Shown: positions 1 through 5,791, counted from the first letter of the stretch. The stretch: DNA of 7,137 nt from an uncultured Verrucomicrobiota bacterium (GCA_946534745.1 CAMNDA010000069.1:1-7137); one strand, 5' to 3'. Numbers and translations are program-made. The notes: generated by a model from the letters alone, not told the origin.

Positions 1-573
1 GGCCGGGCGGGCCGAAGCGGCGGGCTTCGCGGCGGGCTTCGGCCGGCGGTCGAGGGAGCGGGCGGCGGAGAGGAGGGCTTCGCGCTCGGCGGGTGTGAAG
101 ACGGCGAGGTTCTCGAAGGCGCCGCCGAGAAGCTCGTAGCCCTCGGAGGGCGCGACGAGGACGAGCCCGCCCTCGCCGCGGGTCTCGATGAGGACCTGGC
201 CGGCCTCGGACATCGCGAGCTTCTGGTTGCCGGCGACTGGCTCGGAGCAGCGGTAAAAGACGTGATAGCCGCCGGAGGGGGTCTGCTCGAAGACAAGTCG
301 CTCGCCAAGCTCCGGAGGGAGGACGCGCCCGAAGTCCTCCCACGCGGCGCCGGCGGAGTCGAAGTCGAGGCATTCGAAGTTGCCGGAGACGGCGCCGCAG
401 ATGAGGCAGAGCGCGTCGTGGCGGTTGGCGAACCACGCGCCGACCTCGGCGGCGGTGGGCAGGCGCGTCTGGTACTGCTTCCACGAGCGGATCGACGGGC
501 GCTTCTTCGCGCGCGTCGCCGGCAGGACGGAGAGCCCGGCGGCCAGGTAGGATTTTGCGGCGTCGGCAAGCAT
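1..573 (-). CDS. Bifunctional DNA primase/polymerase (PrimPol), N-terminal domain, partial
   Basis: Seen: an open frame from ATG at 573 runs 191 codons off the window edge, so the C-terminus is missing. Residues 1-175 carry the three motifs of the primase/polymerase N-terminal domain (archaeo-eukaryotic primase superfamily): metal-binding DFD at 70-72, SGGYH at 100-104 with His104, and the E-x-R-G-E-G region at 130-135 followed by VLVAPS. A Pro/Ala/Lys-rich linker begins near residue 177, suggesting a further domain (often a helicase or D5-like domain in this family) beyond the window. Known of the family: it synthesises primers and can extend DNA on phage and plasmid replicons. Start: an in-frame TGA, the helicase stop, lies only two codons upstream, so 573 is the most upstream ATG possible. 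No clear Shine-Dalgarno is seen, so translation is probably coupled to the helicase gene six bases upstream. Family call is strong; full domain structure is unknown. Confidence 0.9.
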   Translation of the reverse strand, partial: MLADAAKSYLAAGLSVLPATRAKKRPSIRSWKQYQTRLPTAAEVGAWFANRHDALCLICGAVSGNFECLDFDSAGAAWEDFGRVLPPELGERLVFEQTPSGGYHVFYRCSEPVAGNQKLAMSEAGQVLIETRGEGGLVLVAPSEGYELLGGAFENLAVFTPAEREALLSAARSLDRRPKPAAKPAASARPA

Positions 574-579
574 GGCGGA

Positions 580-2376
580 TCAGAAGGGAAGGTCGTCGAA
601 GGGGTCGTAGGAATCGACGGGCGGAGGAGGGACGTCGAGATCGGAGCCGGGCTCGAGCTCTTGTCCGGCCGCAGGAGCGGCCGGTGCAAGACCCGGCTGC
701 GGCTTGGGCGCGGGAGGTTCGAGCGGCGCGAGGTCGTAGCGGGTGACGCGGGCGAACTTCTCGCCGGGCCGGAGCGTGGTCTCGATGGCGGTTGCGCGGC
801 GGACGACGGACGGATCGCGGCAGAGGGCGACGCAGCGCTCGGCGGTCTGCGGGGCGGGGACCTTGCCGCTCGTGTGGGTAAGCCACCAGCGCAGGAACTT
901 CTCGCGAGGGTAGCCCTCGTGCTCGACGCAGAGCCATTCGCGGACGTGCTTGCACATCCCCGGCTCGAAGTAGGTCACCTCGACGGTGCGCGGGTCGCCG
1001 GGCTCGGCGTTCTTCTTCTCGTGTACGCTGTAGTCGACGAGGGCTACCTCGTGCTCCTCGACAACCGGCTCGCCCGAGACGATGCCGCCGTTGGTCGCTC
1101 GCTCCGCCAGCTCGACCTCGCGCCGGGAGAAGACATGCCCGCAGACGGGGCAGACGGAGTAGGCCGGCGCGAGCATCTCGCCGCATCCGGGGCATTCCTT
1201 CGCCATTACGGGCTCGGCGCCCTGCTTGGCGCGCGGCTGCTTGCGGACGACGACGCAGTCGACCGGGCCGTGCCGGACGATGTTGCCGCCATAGTCGAGG
1301 ACGAGGCAGTTCGTCTTCCCGGTGTCCGGCGAAAGGCGGAAGCCGCGTCCGACCATTTGCACGTAGAGCCCGCAGGACTTGGTGGGTCGCAGGAGGACGA
1401 CGCAGTCGATGTTCGGGGCGTCGAAGCCGGTGGTGAGGACGCCCATGTTGAGTAGATACTTCACGGGCGGCTCGGTCTCGCCGAAGAGGTTGGTCTGCGT
1501 GACACCCTTGAAGGCGGCGAGAATCTTCGCGCGCTCGTCGGAGGGGGTGTCGCCGGTCACGATGGCGACGCGGTCCTGGACGAGGAGACGGAGCTTCTCG
1601 GCGACGGCGTAGCAGTGGTTCACGCTGCTGCAAAAGACGATGACGGACTTGCGGTCCTTCGTCTTCTCGACGAGGTCGCGGACGGCGGAGTCGACGGCGC
1701 CGGAGGTGTTGACGGCCTGCTCGACGTCTTCCTGGACGAACTCGCCGGCGCGGACGCGCAGGCCCGTAAGGTCGATGGTGGACTTGCCGCACTTGGAGGT
1801 GAGGCGCGAGAGGTAGCCTTCGCCGACGAGGCGCGAGACGCCGACCTCGTAGCAGATCTCGTTCAGCACATTCTCGGGCTTGCATATGAGGCCGCCCTTC
1901 ACGCGGTAGGGGGTGGCGGTAAAGCCGATCACGCGCTGGTGCGGGCAGATCTCCTTGCTCGCGGCGAGGAAGGTGCGATACATTCCGTCGCCGTCCTCGG
2001 GAATGAGATGCGCCTCGTCGACGATGACGAGGTCGAAGGCCCCGAGCTCGGCGGCGCGCTGGTAGACGGACTGGATGCCGGCGACGATGACGGGCTCGTC
2101 CGTGTCGCGGGAGGATAGGCCGGCGGAATAAACGCCGACCGGGATGCTCGGGCAAAGGCGGTGGATCTTGTCGGCGTTCTGCTGCAGAAGCTCCTTCACG
2201 TGCGCGAGGATGAGGACGCGCCCGCCCCAGAGGGAGACGGCGTCGGAGGCGATCCGGGCGAGGACCAGGCTCTTCCCGCCGGCCGTGGGGATCACGACGC
2301 AGGGGTTCGTGTCCTTCGTCTCGAGATGATGGTAGACGGCCTCGACGGCCTCGAGCTGGTAGGGGCGGAGGTTCAC
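580..2376 (-). CDS. Superfamily 2 DEAH-type DNA helicase with zinc-ribbon and SSB-like C-terminal tip
   Basis: 598 aa, predicted ATP-dependent DNA helicase of the replication module. Seen, with the GTG start as residue 1: Q-motif-like RPYQ at 4-7, Walker A PTAGGKS 30-36, DEAH 120-123, motif III FTATP 152-156, motif V TTGFDAP 315-321, motif VI QMVGRGFR 340-347. A four-cysteine zinc-ribbon candidate follows (C395, C398, C409, C412). Residues about 440-550 resemble the C-terminal domain found on many phage helicases (EWLCVEHEGYPREK near 480-493). A Pro/Ala linker (552-590) ends in the acidic tip DPFDDLPF, very like the C-terminal tip of bacterial SSB. Start: the frame stays open upstream, but that stretch lies inside RusA and reads as Arg/Pro-rich nonsense; GTG at 2376 overlaps the RusA stop as GTGA and begins exactly at the helicase motif. 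No clear Shine-Dalgarno, consistent with coupling. Function is sure; role of the tip is inferred. Confidence 0.93.
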   Translation of the reverse strand: MNLRPYQLEAVEAVYHHLETKDTNPCVVIPTAGGKSLVLARIASDAVSLWGGRVLILAHVKELLQQNADKIHRLCPSIPVGVYSAGLSSRDTDEPVIVAGIQSVYQRAAELGAFDLVIVDEAHLIPEDGDGMYRTFLAASKEICPHQRVIGFTATPYRVKGGLICKPENVLNEICYEVGVSRLVGEGYLSRLTSKCGKSTIDLTGLRVRAGEFVQEDVEQAVNTSGAVDSAVRDLVEKTKDRKSVIVFCSSVNHCYAVAEKLRLLVQDRVAIVTGDTPSDERAKILAAFKGVTQTNLFGETEPPVKYLLNMGVLTTGFDAPNIDCVVLLRPTKSCGLYVQMVGRGFRLSPDTGKTNCLVLDYGGNIVRHGPVDCVVVRKQPRAKQGAEPVMAKECPGCGEMLAPAYSVCPVCGHVFSRREVELAERATNGGIVSGEPVVEEHEVALVDYSVHEKKNAEPGDPRTVEVTYFEPGMCKHVREWLCVEHEGYPREKFLRWWLTHTSGKVPAPQTAERCVALCRDPSVVRRATAIETTLRPGEKFARVTRYDLAPLEPPAPKPQPGLAPAAPAAGQELEPGSDLDVPPPPVDSYDPFDDLPF

Positions 2377-2771
2377 GGCAGATCGTGGTGTTCGCGGACC
2401 GAGACGACGCAGAATGGGTTGCCGTCGACGCGGCGCTTCTTCTCGACGAGGAGGCGGACGATCTGCGAGTCGTCCTCCCACACGCCGGCGAAGGTAAGGG
2501 AATCGAGAAGGGCCTTGAGTGGGTTATCGATGTCGCGCCGGCGGTTGTCGGCCGGGTAGAGCTCGACGCGGACGAAGAGGGGCCCGCGCAGGGTCCGCGG
2601 CGTGGCGCCGGCCGAGTCCGGGACGAACCCGGACTCGACGGCGACCGCGCGCACGGCTTTGCGGTAGGCCTTCCCCTTCGCCGTGATGACGACCATGTGC
2701 CCGCGTAGGTGGGCGCGGTAATGGTTCTCGGACGGCGGGTAGGGAAGTTCGAGGACTACTGCCTCTTCCAC
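2373..2771 (-). CDS. rusA: RusA-like Holliday junction resolvase
   Basis: 132 aa, close to the usual RusA length (about 120). Known of the family: a homodimeric, metal-dependent endonuclease that cuts Holliday junctions and other branched DNA, common in prophages. Seen: N-terminal PYPPSENHYR (residues 10-19), the family's start signature; the catalytic core RRDIDNPLKALLDSL with Asp80, Asp82, Lys86 and Asp90; and the following VWEDDSQI with Asp100 and Asp101. All expected acidic residues are present. Start is GTG at 2771, inside the last 16 bases of the DUF669 gene, preceded by GGAAGG at about the right distance. The stop overlaps the helicase GTG start (GTGA), so DUF669, RusA and helicase appear translationally coupled. 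It probably resolves junctions made by the recombination genes upstream. Confidence 0.93.
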   Translation of the reverse strand: MEEAVVLELPYPPSENHYRAHLRGHMVVITAKGKAYRKAVRAVAVESGFVPDSAGATPRTLRGPLFVRVELYPADNRRRDIDNPLKALLDSLTFAGVWEDDSQIVRLLVEKKRRVDGNPFCVVSVREHHDLP

Positions 2772-3337
2772 GGCGCGACCTTCCGGGGCTGGACGGTGGC
2801 GGCGGCGGGAGCGGCGGCCGGAGCAGGCTGCTGGGCCGGAGCGGGGGCCGGGGCTGGCTGCGGGGCGGGCGCCGGCGCAGGCGCGGGCTGCTGGGCCGGG
2901 GCGGCGGCGGGAGCAGCCTTCTCGGGCGGATACTTCTCCGAAGGCCAGCAGTTCACGAACTCGTTCTGCGGCTTGAAGCCCTCCTCCTTGCGGATCGAGA
3001 TGCGAACCTGGAGGGGAATGTCGCAGAGCTCCTCGTGGGACTGGATGCGCGGACGGCCGATGGCCTTCTGGACCTTCGCGAGGTTCTTCCGGCCGATCTC
3101 TTCGGCGGCCGCCGACGGATTGACGAGGTTGAAGTTCGTGAAGAACTTGCGGCCGTCGTACTGGCCGTCGATGACGGAGAAGGTGAGCTTGAGGTAGGAG
3201 CCGTCGCCCTTCTTGGTCGGCAGCATCTCGGTCTTTTCAACGACGCATTCGTAGGTCCCTTCGGGGATCGGATCGTAGTTGTCCGACGTGTCGATCGTGT
3301 CGGCGTCGAACGCCGTGAAGTCGAAGTCTGTGCTCAT
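2756..3337 (-). CDS. DUF669 family phage protein, probable ssDNA-binding partner
   Basis: 193 aa. Seen: residues 25-130 match the DUF669 pattern: IPEGTYECVVEK, then KKGDGSYLKLTFSVIDG (42-58), GRKFFTNFNLVNP (62-74) and an IGRK helix (81-84). Residues about 139-185 are almost only Pro, Ala and Gln, a flexible tail encoded by imperfect GC-rich repeats, ending in a basic PWKRQ. Known: DUF669 genes sit in phage replication loci beside Sak4-like ATPases, nucleases and helicases; no biochemical function is firmly established that I can cite. Inference: a beta-rich core with a disordered tail beside an annealing ATPase suggests an OB-fold-like single-strand DNA-binding role. Unlike a true SSB it lacks an acidic C-terminal tip; the helicase two genes on carries one. 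Start ATG has AAGGA eight bases upstream. It follows the ATPase by 48 bases and overlaps RusA by 16. Confidence 0.85.
   Translation of the reverse strand: MSTDFDFTAFDADTIDTSDNYDPIPEGTYECVVEKTEMLPTKKGDGSYLKLTFSVIDGQYDGRKFFTNFNLVNPSAAAEEIGRKNLAKVQKAIGRPRIQSHEELCDIPLQVRISIRKEEGFKPQNEFVNCWPSEKYPPEKAAPAAAPAQQPAPAPAPAPQPAPAPAPAQQPAPAAAPAAATVQPRKVAPWKRQ
2800..2925. repeat. Imperfect GC-rich repeats encoding a Pro/Ala/Gln tail
   Basis: Low-complexity tract inside the DUF669 gene. The 14-mer GGCTGCTGGGCCGG occurs at 2826-2839 and again at 2886-2899, exactly 60 bases (20 codons) apart, and the stretch between consists of degenerate GCCGG/GCGGG units. On the minus strand it encodes alternating Pro-Ala with two AQQPAPA blocks. 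The in-frame spacing suggests growth by duplication of a 20-residue unit, followed by drift. Tail length may vary between relatives. Confidence 0.75.
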
Positions 3338-3385
3338 TTGATTTTTCCTTATTGGTTGTTGGGTTGGTGTGTTGGGGAAATTAGG
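3338..3385 (-). promoter_or_regulatory. C/A-rich leader between ATPase and DUF669 genes
   Basis: 48-base gap. Read on the minus strand it is nearly G-free in its middle, with CACACCAACCCAACAACC before the AAGGA ribosome site. The decamer CCCAACAACC (3354-3363) recurs in the leader of the DUF3846-like gene (6188-6197). I see no stem-loop terminator and no convincing -35/-10 promoter. Probably an unstructured leader; function inferred. Confidence 0.5.
3346..3350 (-). promoter_or_regulatory. Shine-Dalgarno AAGGA of the DUF669 gene
   Basis: On the minus strand AAGGA lies eight bases before the ATG at 3337, in an A-rich setting. It is the only strong ribosome binding site among the three C/A-rich leaders of this module, so DUF669 probably starts independently of the ATPase gene 48 bases upstream. 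Confidence 0.75.
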
Positions 3386-4126
3386 CTACTCCTTGAACAG
3401 CACCTTCTCGACGGCGGACCAGTCGAGGGGCATCGTCGCGGGGAATCCGAAGCGGTTCTTGGCGAGGCAGGCGGGGCCGCCGACGGCACGCAGGGTGCGC
3501 TCGCCACCATCGGCTCCGGTGGGCCTGGCCTTGTTCGTGTCGGTGTCGACGCGGATGCGGAAGGAGGCGAACAGGATCGCGTCCGCCCATCCGTGGATCA
3601 GGTTCATCGCGCGCTTGTCGAGCGCGAGCGTCCAGGTGTCGTAGGAGGCCAGCTCCGGGTCGACGACGGTCGCGGTCTTGGTGTGCGAGATGAGAATCGC
3701 CATCATGCCGCGGCGGTTACGGAGGGCGTCGACCTTCTCGAGGACGCGCTGCCATTCGTTCAGGGCGTAGACGTAGCCCTTGCCGTAGCCGCCGTCGACC
3801 TTCTCGATCGCCTTCACGTGGAAGTCGGCGCAGAGCTTCGCCCAGATGAGGGATTCGAGGCGGTCGAGGGAGTCGATCACGACGGTCTCGAAGTCGTGCT
3901 TCTCGGTGGCGAGGGCGTCGAGCTGGTCGTAGACCTGCTGCAGCGTCGTGGCGACGGGGAACTTGCTCGTGTCGATCTGGCCCAAGCCGTCCTCGGTCTG
4001 GACGAAGATCGGGTTCGGGGCGTGGGCGGCGAAGGTGCTTTTGCCGACGCCGGGGGTGCCGTGCAGGACGATGCGCGGCGGGGTGGGATTGAGTCCGTGC
4101 TGAACGGTGGAGAGGAGGTTGCTCAT
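3386..4126 (-). CDS. Sak4-like P-loop ATPase (AAA_24 type), phage recombination
   Basis: 246 aa. Seen: Walker A GTPGVGKST at 23-31; QTEDGLGQID at 43-52; Walker B TVVIDSLDRL at 81-90 with Asp85; a sensor-like strand AILISHTK at 143-150. The pattern (short protein, P-loop near residue 25, VIDSLDRLE, ISHTK) fits the phage nucleotide-binding family containing Sak4, a RecA-fold single-strand annealing protein. Known of the family: ATPases that anneal complementary strands, often helped by a partner SSB. Context agrees: a RecE-like nuclease immediately upstream (2-base gap) and a DUF669 protein downstream, the order expected of a nuclease/annealase pair. ATG at 4126 has AAGGA six bases upstream, within the last codons of the nuclease gene. 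The P-loop assignment is sure; the Sak4-like recombination role is inferred from pattern and neighbours. Confidence 0.87.
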   Translation of the reverse strand: MSNLLSTVQHGLNPTPPRIVLHGTPGVGKSTFAAHAPNPIFVQTEDGLGQIDTSKFPVATTLQQVYDQLDALATEKHDFETVVIDSLDRLESLIWAKLCADFHVKAIEKVDGGYGKGYVYALNEWQRVLEKVDALRNRRGMMAILISHTKTATVVDPELASYDTWTLALDKRAMNLIHGWADAILFASFRIRVDTDTNKARPTGADGGERTLRAVGGPACLAKNRFGFPATMPLDWSAVEKVLFKE

Positions 4127-4128
4127 TG

Positions 4129-5460
4129 TTAGTCCTTGAGGGTGAGGGTGCGGATGGTTTCGTAGAGGGTGGGCCAGCGGCCGCCGTTGCGGAGAGAGAC
4201 GGCAAGCTGGCCGATGGTGGCGGCATTCTTGCCGGCGGCCAGCGAGAGGTCGTAGGGATTGACCGTCCAGACGCCGCAGCGGAAAGGCCGCTGCTTCTCG
4301 ACGGCGATGATGTTCACCGGCGCGCCGGCAGCTTGCGGGAACTTTGCGGCGAGAGTCTGCCGGTAGAAGGCCATCTGGTAGATGTAGTCGTAGTCGCGCG
4401 CGTCCCAGACGAACCGGTCGAGATCGGCGGTGGACTTAAGGTCCACGATTCCGCGCTCGGGGTTGAACCAGTCAATCCTGATCTGGCAGGGCAGGCCGCA
4501 GAGGTCCGGGACGCGAATCGTCCCTTCGGCGCGGCCCTTCTCGAGAAGCGCGGCGGCGACCGGGTGCTCGAGGACGGAGAGGCGCATGTCCTGGATGACG
4601 CCGAAGTCGGCGGTCGAGATGACGGTGCGGGTCTCGTCTGCGAAGTATTCGTCCCAGGCCTTGGTCCCGGCGGCGAACGGCTTGCCGGTGCGCTCGTTGA
4701 TCGGGCCGTCGTCGACGCGGAACTGCGCGTCGAACGCGTCCTTGCCCTGCAAGATCGCAACGTGAACGGCACGGCCAAACATGAACGCGGCCGAATCCTT
4801 GCGCGGGGCGAGGCCGAGCATCTCCTGGTGGTAGAGCGCCGGGCACTTGCGGTAGAGGGCGAGGTAGTGCGACGAGGTGAATTCGCGCTTGCGCGCGGCC
4901 TCGTGGTACTCCTCCTCGGGGACGTCGAGGAACTCGACGGACGAGCCATCCCAGGGGGCGGGCTCCTCCGGCGCGGCGGGCTCCTCGGCGGCGGGACCGT
5001 CGAACTGCTCGGGGTTGGCGTCGCAGGAGCGGAGCTCGTCGAGCGTGCTGTTGAGGTTGTCGACGGCGTCCTGCCAGGCGGCATCCTCCTTGCGATACTC
5101 GGCGACGGCGGTCTGCGTGTCAAGGTCGTGCGCGGCAAGCTCGGCGACGTTGCGCGAGGCCTTCTTCATCGCGTTGCGGTGCTTCGCGACGGACGCCTCG
5201 CACGCCTCGACGCGCTCGACGATCTTGGCGCGCTGCTCCTCGTAGGTCGGGCCGGAGCGGAGGCGGAAGGGCTTCTCGTCCTTCGCGGGCTCGGCGGGCT
5301 TCTCCTCCTCGTCGGGCGCGGACTCCTCGGCGGGATCCGGCTCGGCGGGCGGAGTCTCTTCGGCGGAAGCGGGCGCTTCCGAAGCGGGACCTTCGCGGTC
5401 CTCGACGGCGGGCGGCTGCTCCTCGGCGGGAGCGGCGGGCGTGGTGTCTTCGGTGTTCAT
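4129..5460 (-). CDS. RecE-like PD-(D/E)XK exonuclease (DUF3799/PF12684 type) with acidic coiled-coil N-terminus
   Basis: 443 aa. Seen: residues about 190-430 hold the nuclease core: FTSSHYLALYRKCPALYH (194-211), FGRAVHVAIL with His233, QIRIDWF with Asp330, GIVDLKST with Asp340 and Lys342 (the D...D-x-K catalytic set), and the YQMAFYRQ helix (361-368). This is the RecE/DUF3799 arrangement; relatives degrade one DNA strand from double-stranded ends to give tails for annealing. Residues 1-65 are a highly acidic Glu/Pro/Ala stretch and 72-146 a probable coiled coil, then another acidic linker to about 185; this extension is unusually long for the family, whose core needs roughly 250 residues. Start: ATG 5460 is chosen because the frame farther upstream crosses the genes for the small membrane proteins and is Arg/Pro-rich. 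No Shine-Dalgarno precedes it; a C/A-rich leader does. The ATPase gene follows after 2 bases. Confidence 0.88.
   Translation of the reverse strand: MNTEDTTPAAPAEEQPPAVEDREGPASEAPASAEETPPAEPDPAEESAPDEEEKPAEPAKDEKPFRLRSGPTYEEQRAKIVERVEACEASVAKHRNAMKKASRNVAELAAHDLDTQTAVAEYRKEDAAWQDAVDNLNSTLDELRSCDANPEQFDGPAAEEPAAPEEPAPWDGSSVEFLDVPEEEYHEAARKREFTSSHYLALYRKCPALYHQEMLGLAPRKDSAAFMFGRAVHVAILQGKDAFDAQFRVDDGPINERTGKPFAAGTKAWDEYFADETRTVISTADFGVIQDMRLSVLEHPVAAALLEKGRAEGTIRVPDLCGLPCQIRIDWFNPERGIVDLKSTADLDRFVWDARDYDYIYQMAFYRQTLAAKFPQAAGAPVNIIAVEKQRPFRCGVWTVNPYDLSLAAGKNAATIGQLAVSLRNGGRWPTLYETIRTLTLKD
4133..4137 (-). promoter_or_regulatory. Shine-Dalgarno AAGGA of the Sak4-like ATPase gene
   Basis: AAGGA on the minus strand, six bases before ATG 4126, lies within the last codons (Leu-Lys-Asp) of the nuclease gene. 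It fixes the ATPase start and implies coupled translation of nuclease and annealase. Confidence 0.75.
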
Positions 5461-5495
5461 CTTTGGGGTTGGGTTGGGTTGGGTTGTGGGAAAAG
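5461..5495 (-). promoter_or_regulatory. C/A-rich leader of the nuclease gene with telomere-like G-run repeat
   Basis: 35-base gap. On the plus strand five G-runs lie at 5465-5468, 5471-5473, 5476-5478, 5481-5483 and 5488-5490, mostly separated by TT, i.e. tandem GGGTT units fitting the G-quadruplex consensus. The nuclease mRNA leader therefore carries the C-rich complement (CCCAA repeats) right up to the start codon, with no Shine-Dalgarno. No terminator seen. Role (quadruplex in the template strand, unstructured leader or slippage-prone repeat) is inferred. Confidence 0.65.
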
Positions 5496-5570
5496 CTAGT
5501 CGTCCTCCAGGGCTGCGAGAAGGAACAGCACGGCGACTCCGACGACGAGATAGGCGGCGAGCTTCAGCAT
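5496..5570 (-). CDS. 24-residue single-span membrane microprotein
   Basis: Seen: ATG 5570 to TAG 5496, starting MLKLAAYLVVGVAVLFLLAA and ending LEDD. One lysine near the N-terminus, an uninterrupted hydrophobic helix at about residues 4-21, and an acidic end: a minimal membrane span. Two features argue it is real: AAAGGA ends seven bases before the ATG, among the best ribosome sites in the window, and its start overlaps the stop of the 75-aa gene as ATGCTGA, the kind of coupling seen elsewhere here. Function unknown. Its position between a membrane protein and the nuclease gene could mean membrane attachment of the replication machinery, a modulator of its larger neighbour, or a superinfection or lysis accessory; nothing in sequence decides. 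It is short enough that automatic gene callers would probably skip it. Confidence 0.65.
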   Translation of the reverse strand: MLKLAAYLVVGVAVLFLLAALEDD

Positions 5571-5791
5571 CGGACGATCCTTTCCATGATGGCGATGGTC
5601 CAGAGAACGACGTTGGACCAGACGAGCATGAAGCCGAGCGGCGTGCGGTAGAAGTCGCGCAGTTCGCGGTGGACGAACTCGGCGCGGGAGAGAAGGAAGC
5701 CCGCAACGCGCAGCCGGAGCGGGAGGCGCTCCGCTGACTTTCCACCTCGGACCGTCCGGCCGGCTGCGGCGGCGCGATGGGGGCTAGGCAT
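5564..5791 (-). CDS. Small single-span membrane protein (75 aa), unknown function
   Basis: Seen: a 75-residue protein with a basic N-terminal half (many Arg and Lys over residues 6-46) and one hydrophobic segment at about 51-69, PLGFMLVWSNVVLWTIAIM, followed by a short basic ERIVRC end. This fits a membrane protein with a cytoplasmic, possibly amphipathic, N-terminal domain. Start: a longer open frame runs upstream to 6340, but that part is the shadow of the DUF3846-like gene. ATG 5791 has a GAGGGGA ribosome site nearby and overlaps the upstream stop as ATGCCTAG. Its own stop overlaps the 24-aa gene. No family recognised. Membrane anchoring of phage replication proteins and exclusion of other phages are possibilities only. 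Confidence 0.72.
   Translation of the reverse strand: MPSPHRAAAAGRTVRGGKSAERLPLRLRVAGFLLSRAEFVHRELRDFYRTPLGFMLVWSNVVLWTIAIMERIVRC
5578..5583 (-). promoter_or_regulatory. Shine-Dalgarno AAAGGA of the 24-aa microprotein gene
   Basis: AAAGGA on the minus strand ends seven bases before ATG 5570, inside the final codons of the 75-aa membrane protein gene. Good match and spacing; the main support for translation of the microprotein. Confidence 0.7.

Noticed and set aside
262..1455. A 397-codon open frame on the plus strand opposite the helicase
   Set aside because: It is the antisense shadow of the helicase and primase genes, common in GC-rich DNA. It has no recognisable motif, is rich in Gly/Ala/Asp/Arg, and the minus strand carries perfect helicase motifs over the same bases.
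2377..2481. A 35-residue N-terminal extension of the helicase from an upstream start
   Set aside because: The extension is an Arg/Pro-rich out-of-frame reading of RusA. The GTG at 2376 overlaps the RusA stop and starts exactly at the helicase domain.
2800..2925. A CRISPR-like or iteron array
   Set aside because: The repeats are degenerate GC-rich codon-level repeats inside a gene, with no regular unique spacers and an obvious Pro/Ala protein explanation.
3338..3385. An intrinsic terminator or promoter in the gap before DUF669
   Set aside because: There is a short T-run on the plus strand but no GC-rich stem before a U-tract on the transcribed strand, and no pair of -35 and -10 boxes at normal spacing.
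3035..4132. A 365-codon open frame on the plus strand opposite the ATPase and DUF669 genes
   Set aside because: It crosses two well-supported minus-strand genes and the gap between them, and has no domain pattern.
4126..5499. A 457-codon open frame on the plus strand opposite the nuclease
   Set aside because: Leu/Gly/Val-rich antisense shadow of the nuclease gene, which has clear catalytic residues on the minus strand; no ribosome site or family signature supports the plus-strand frame.
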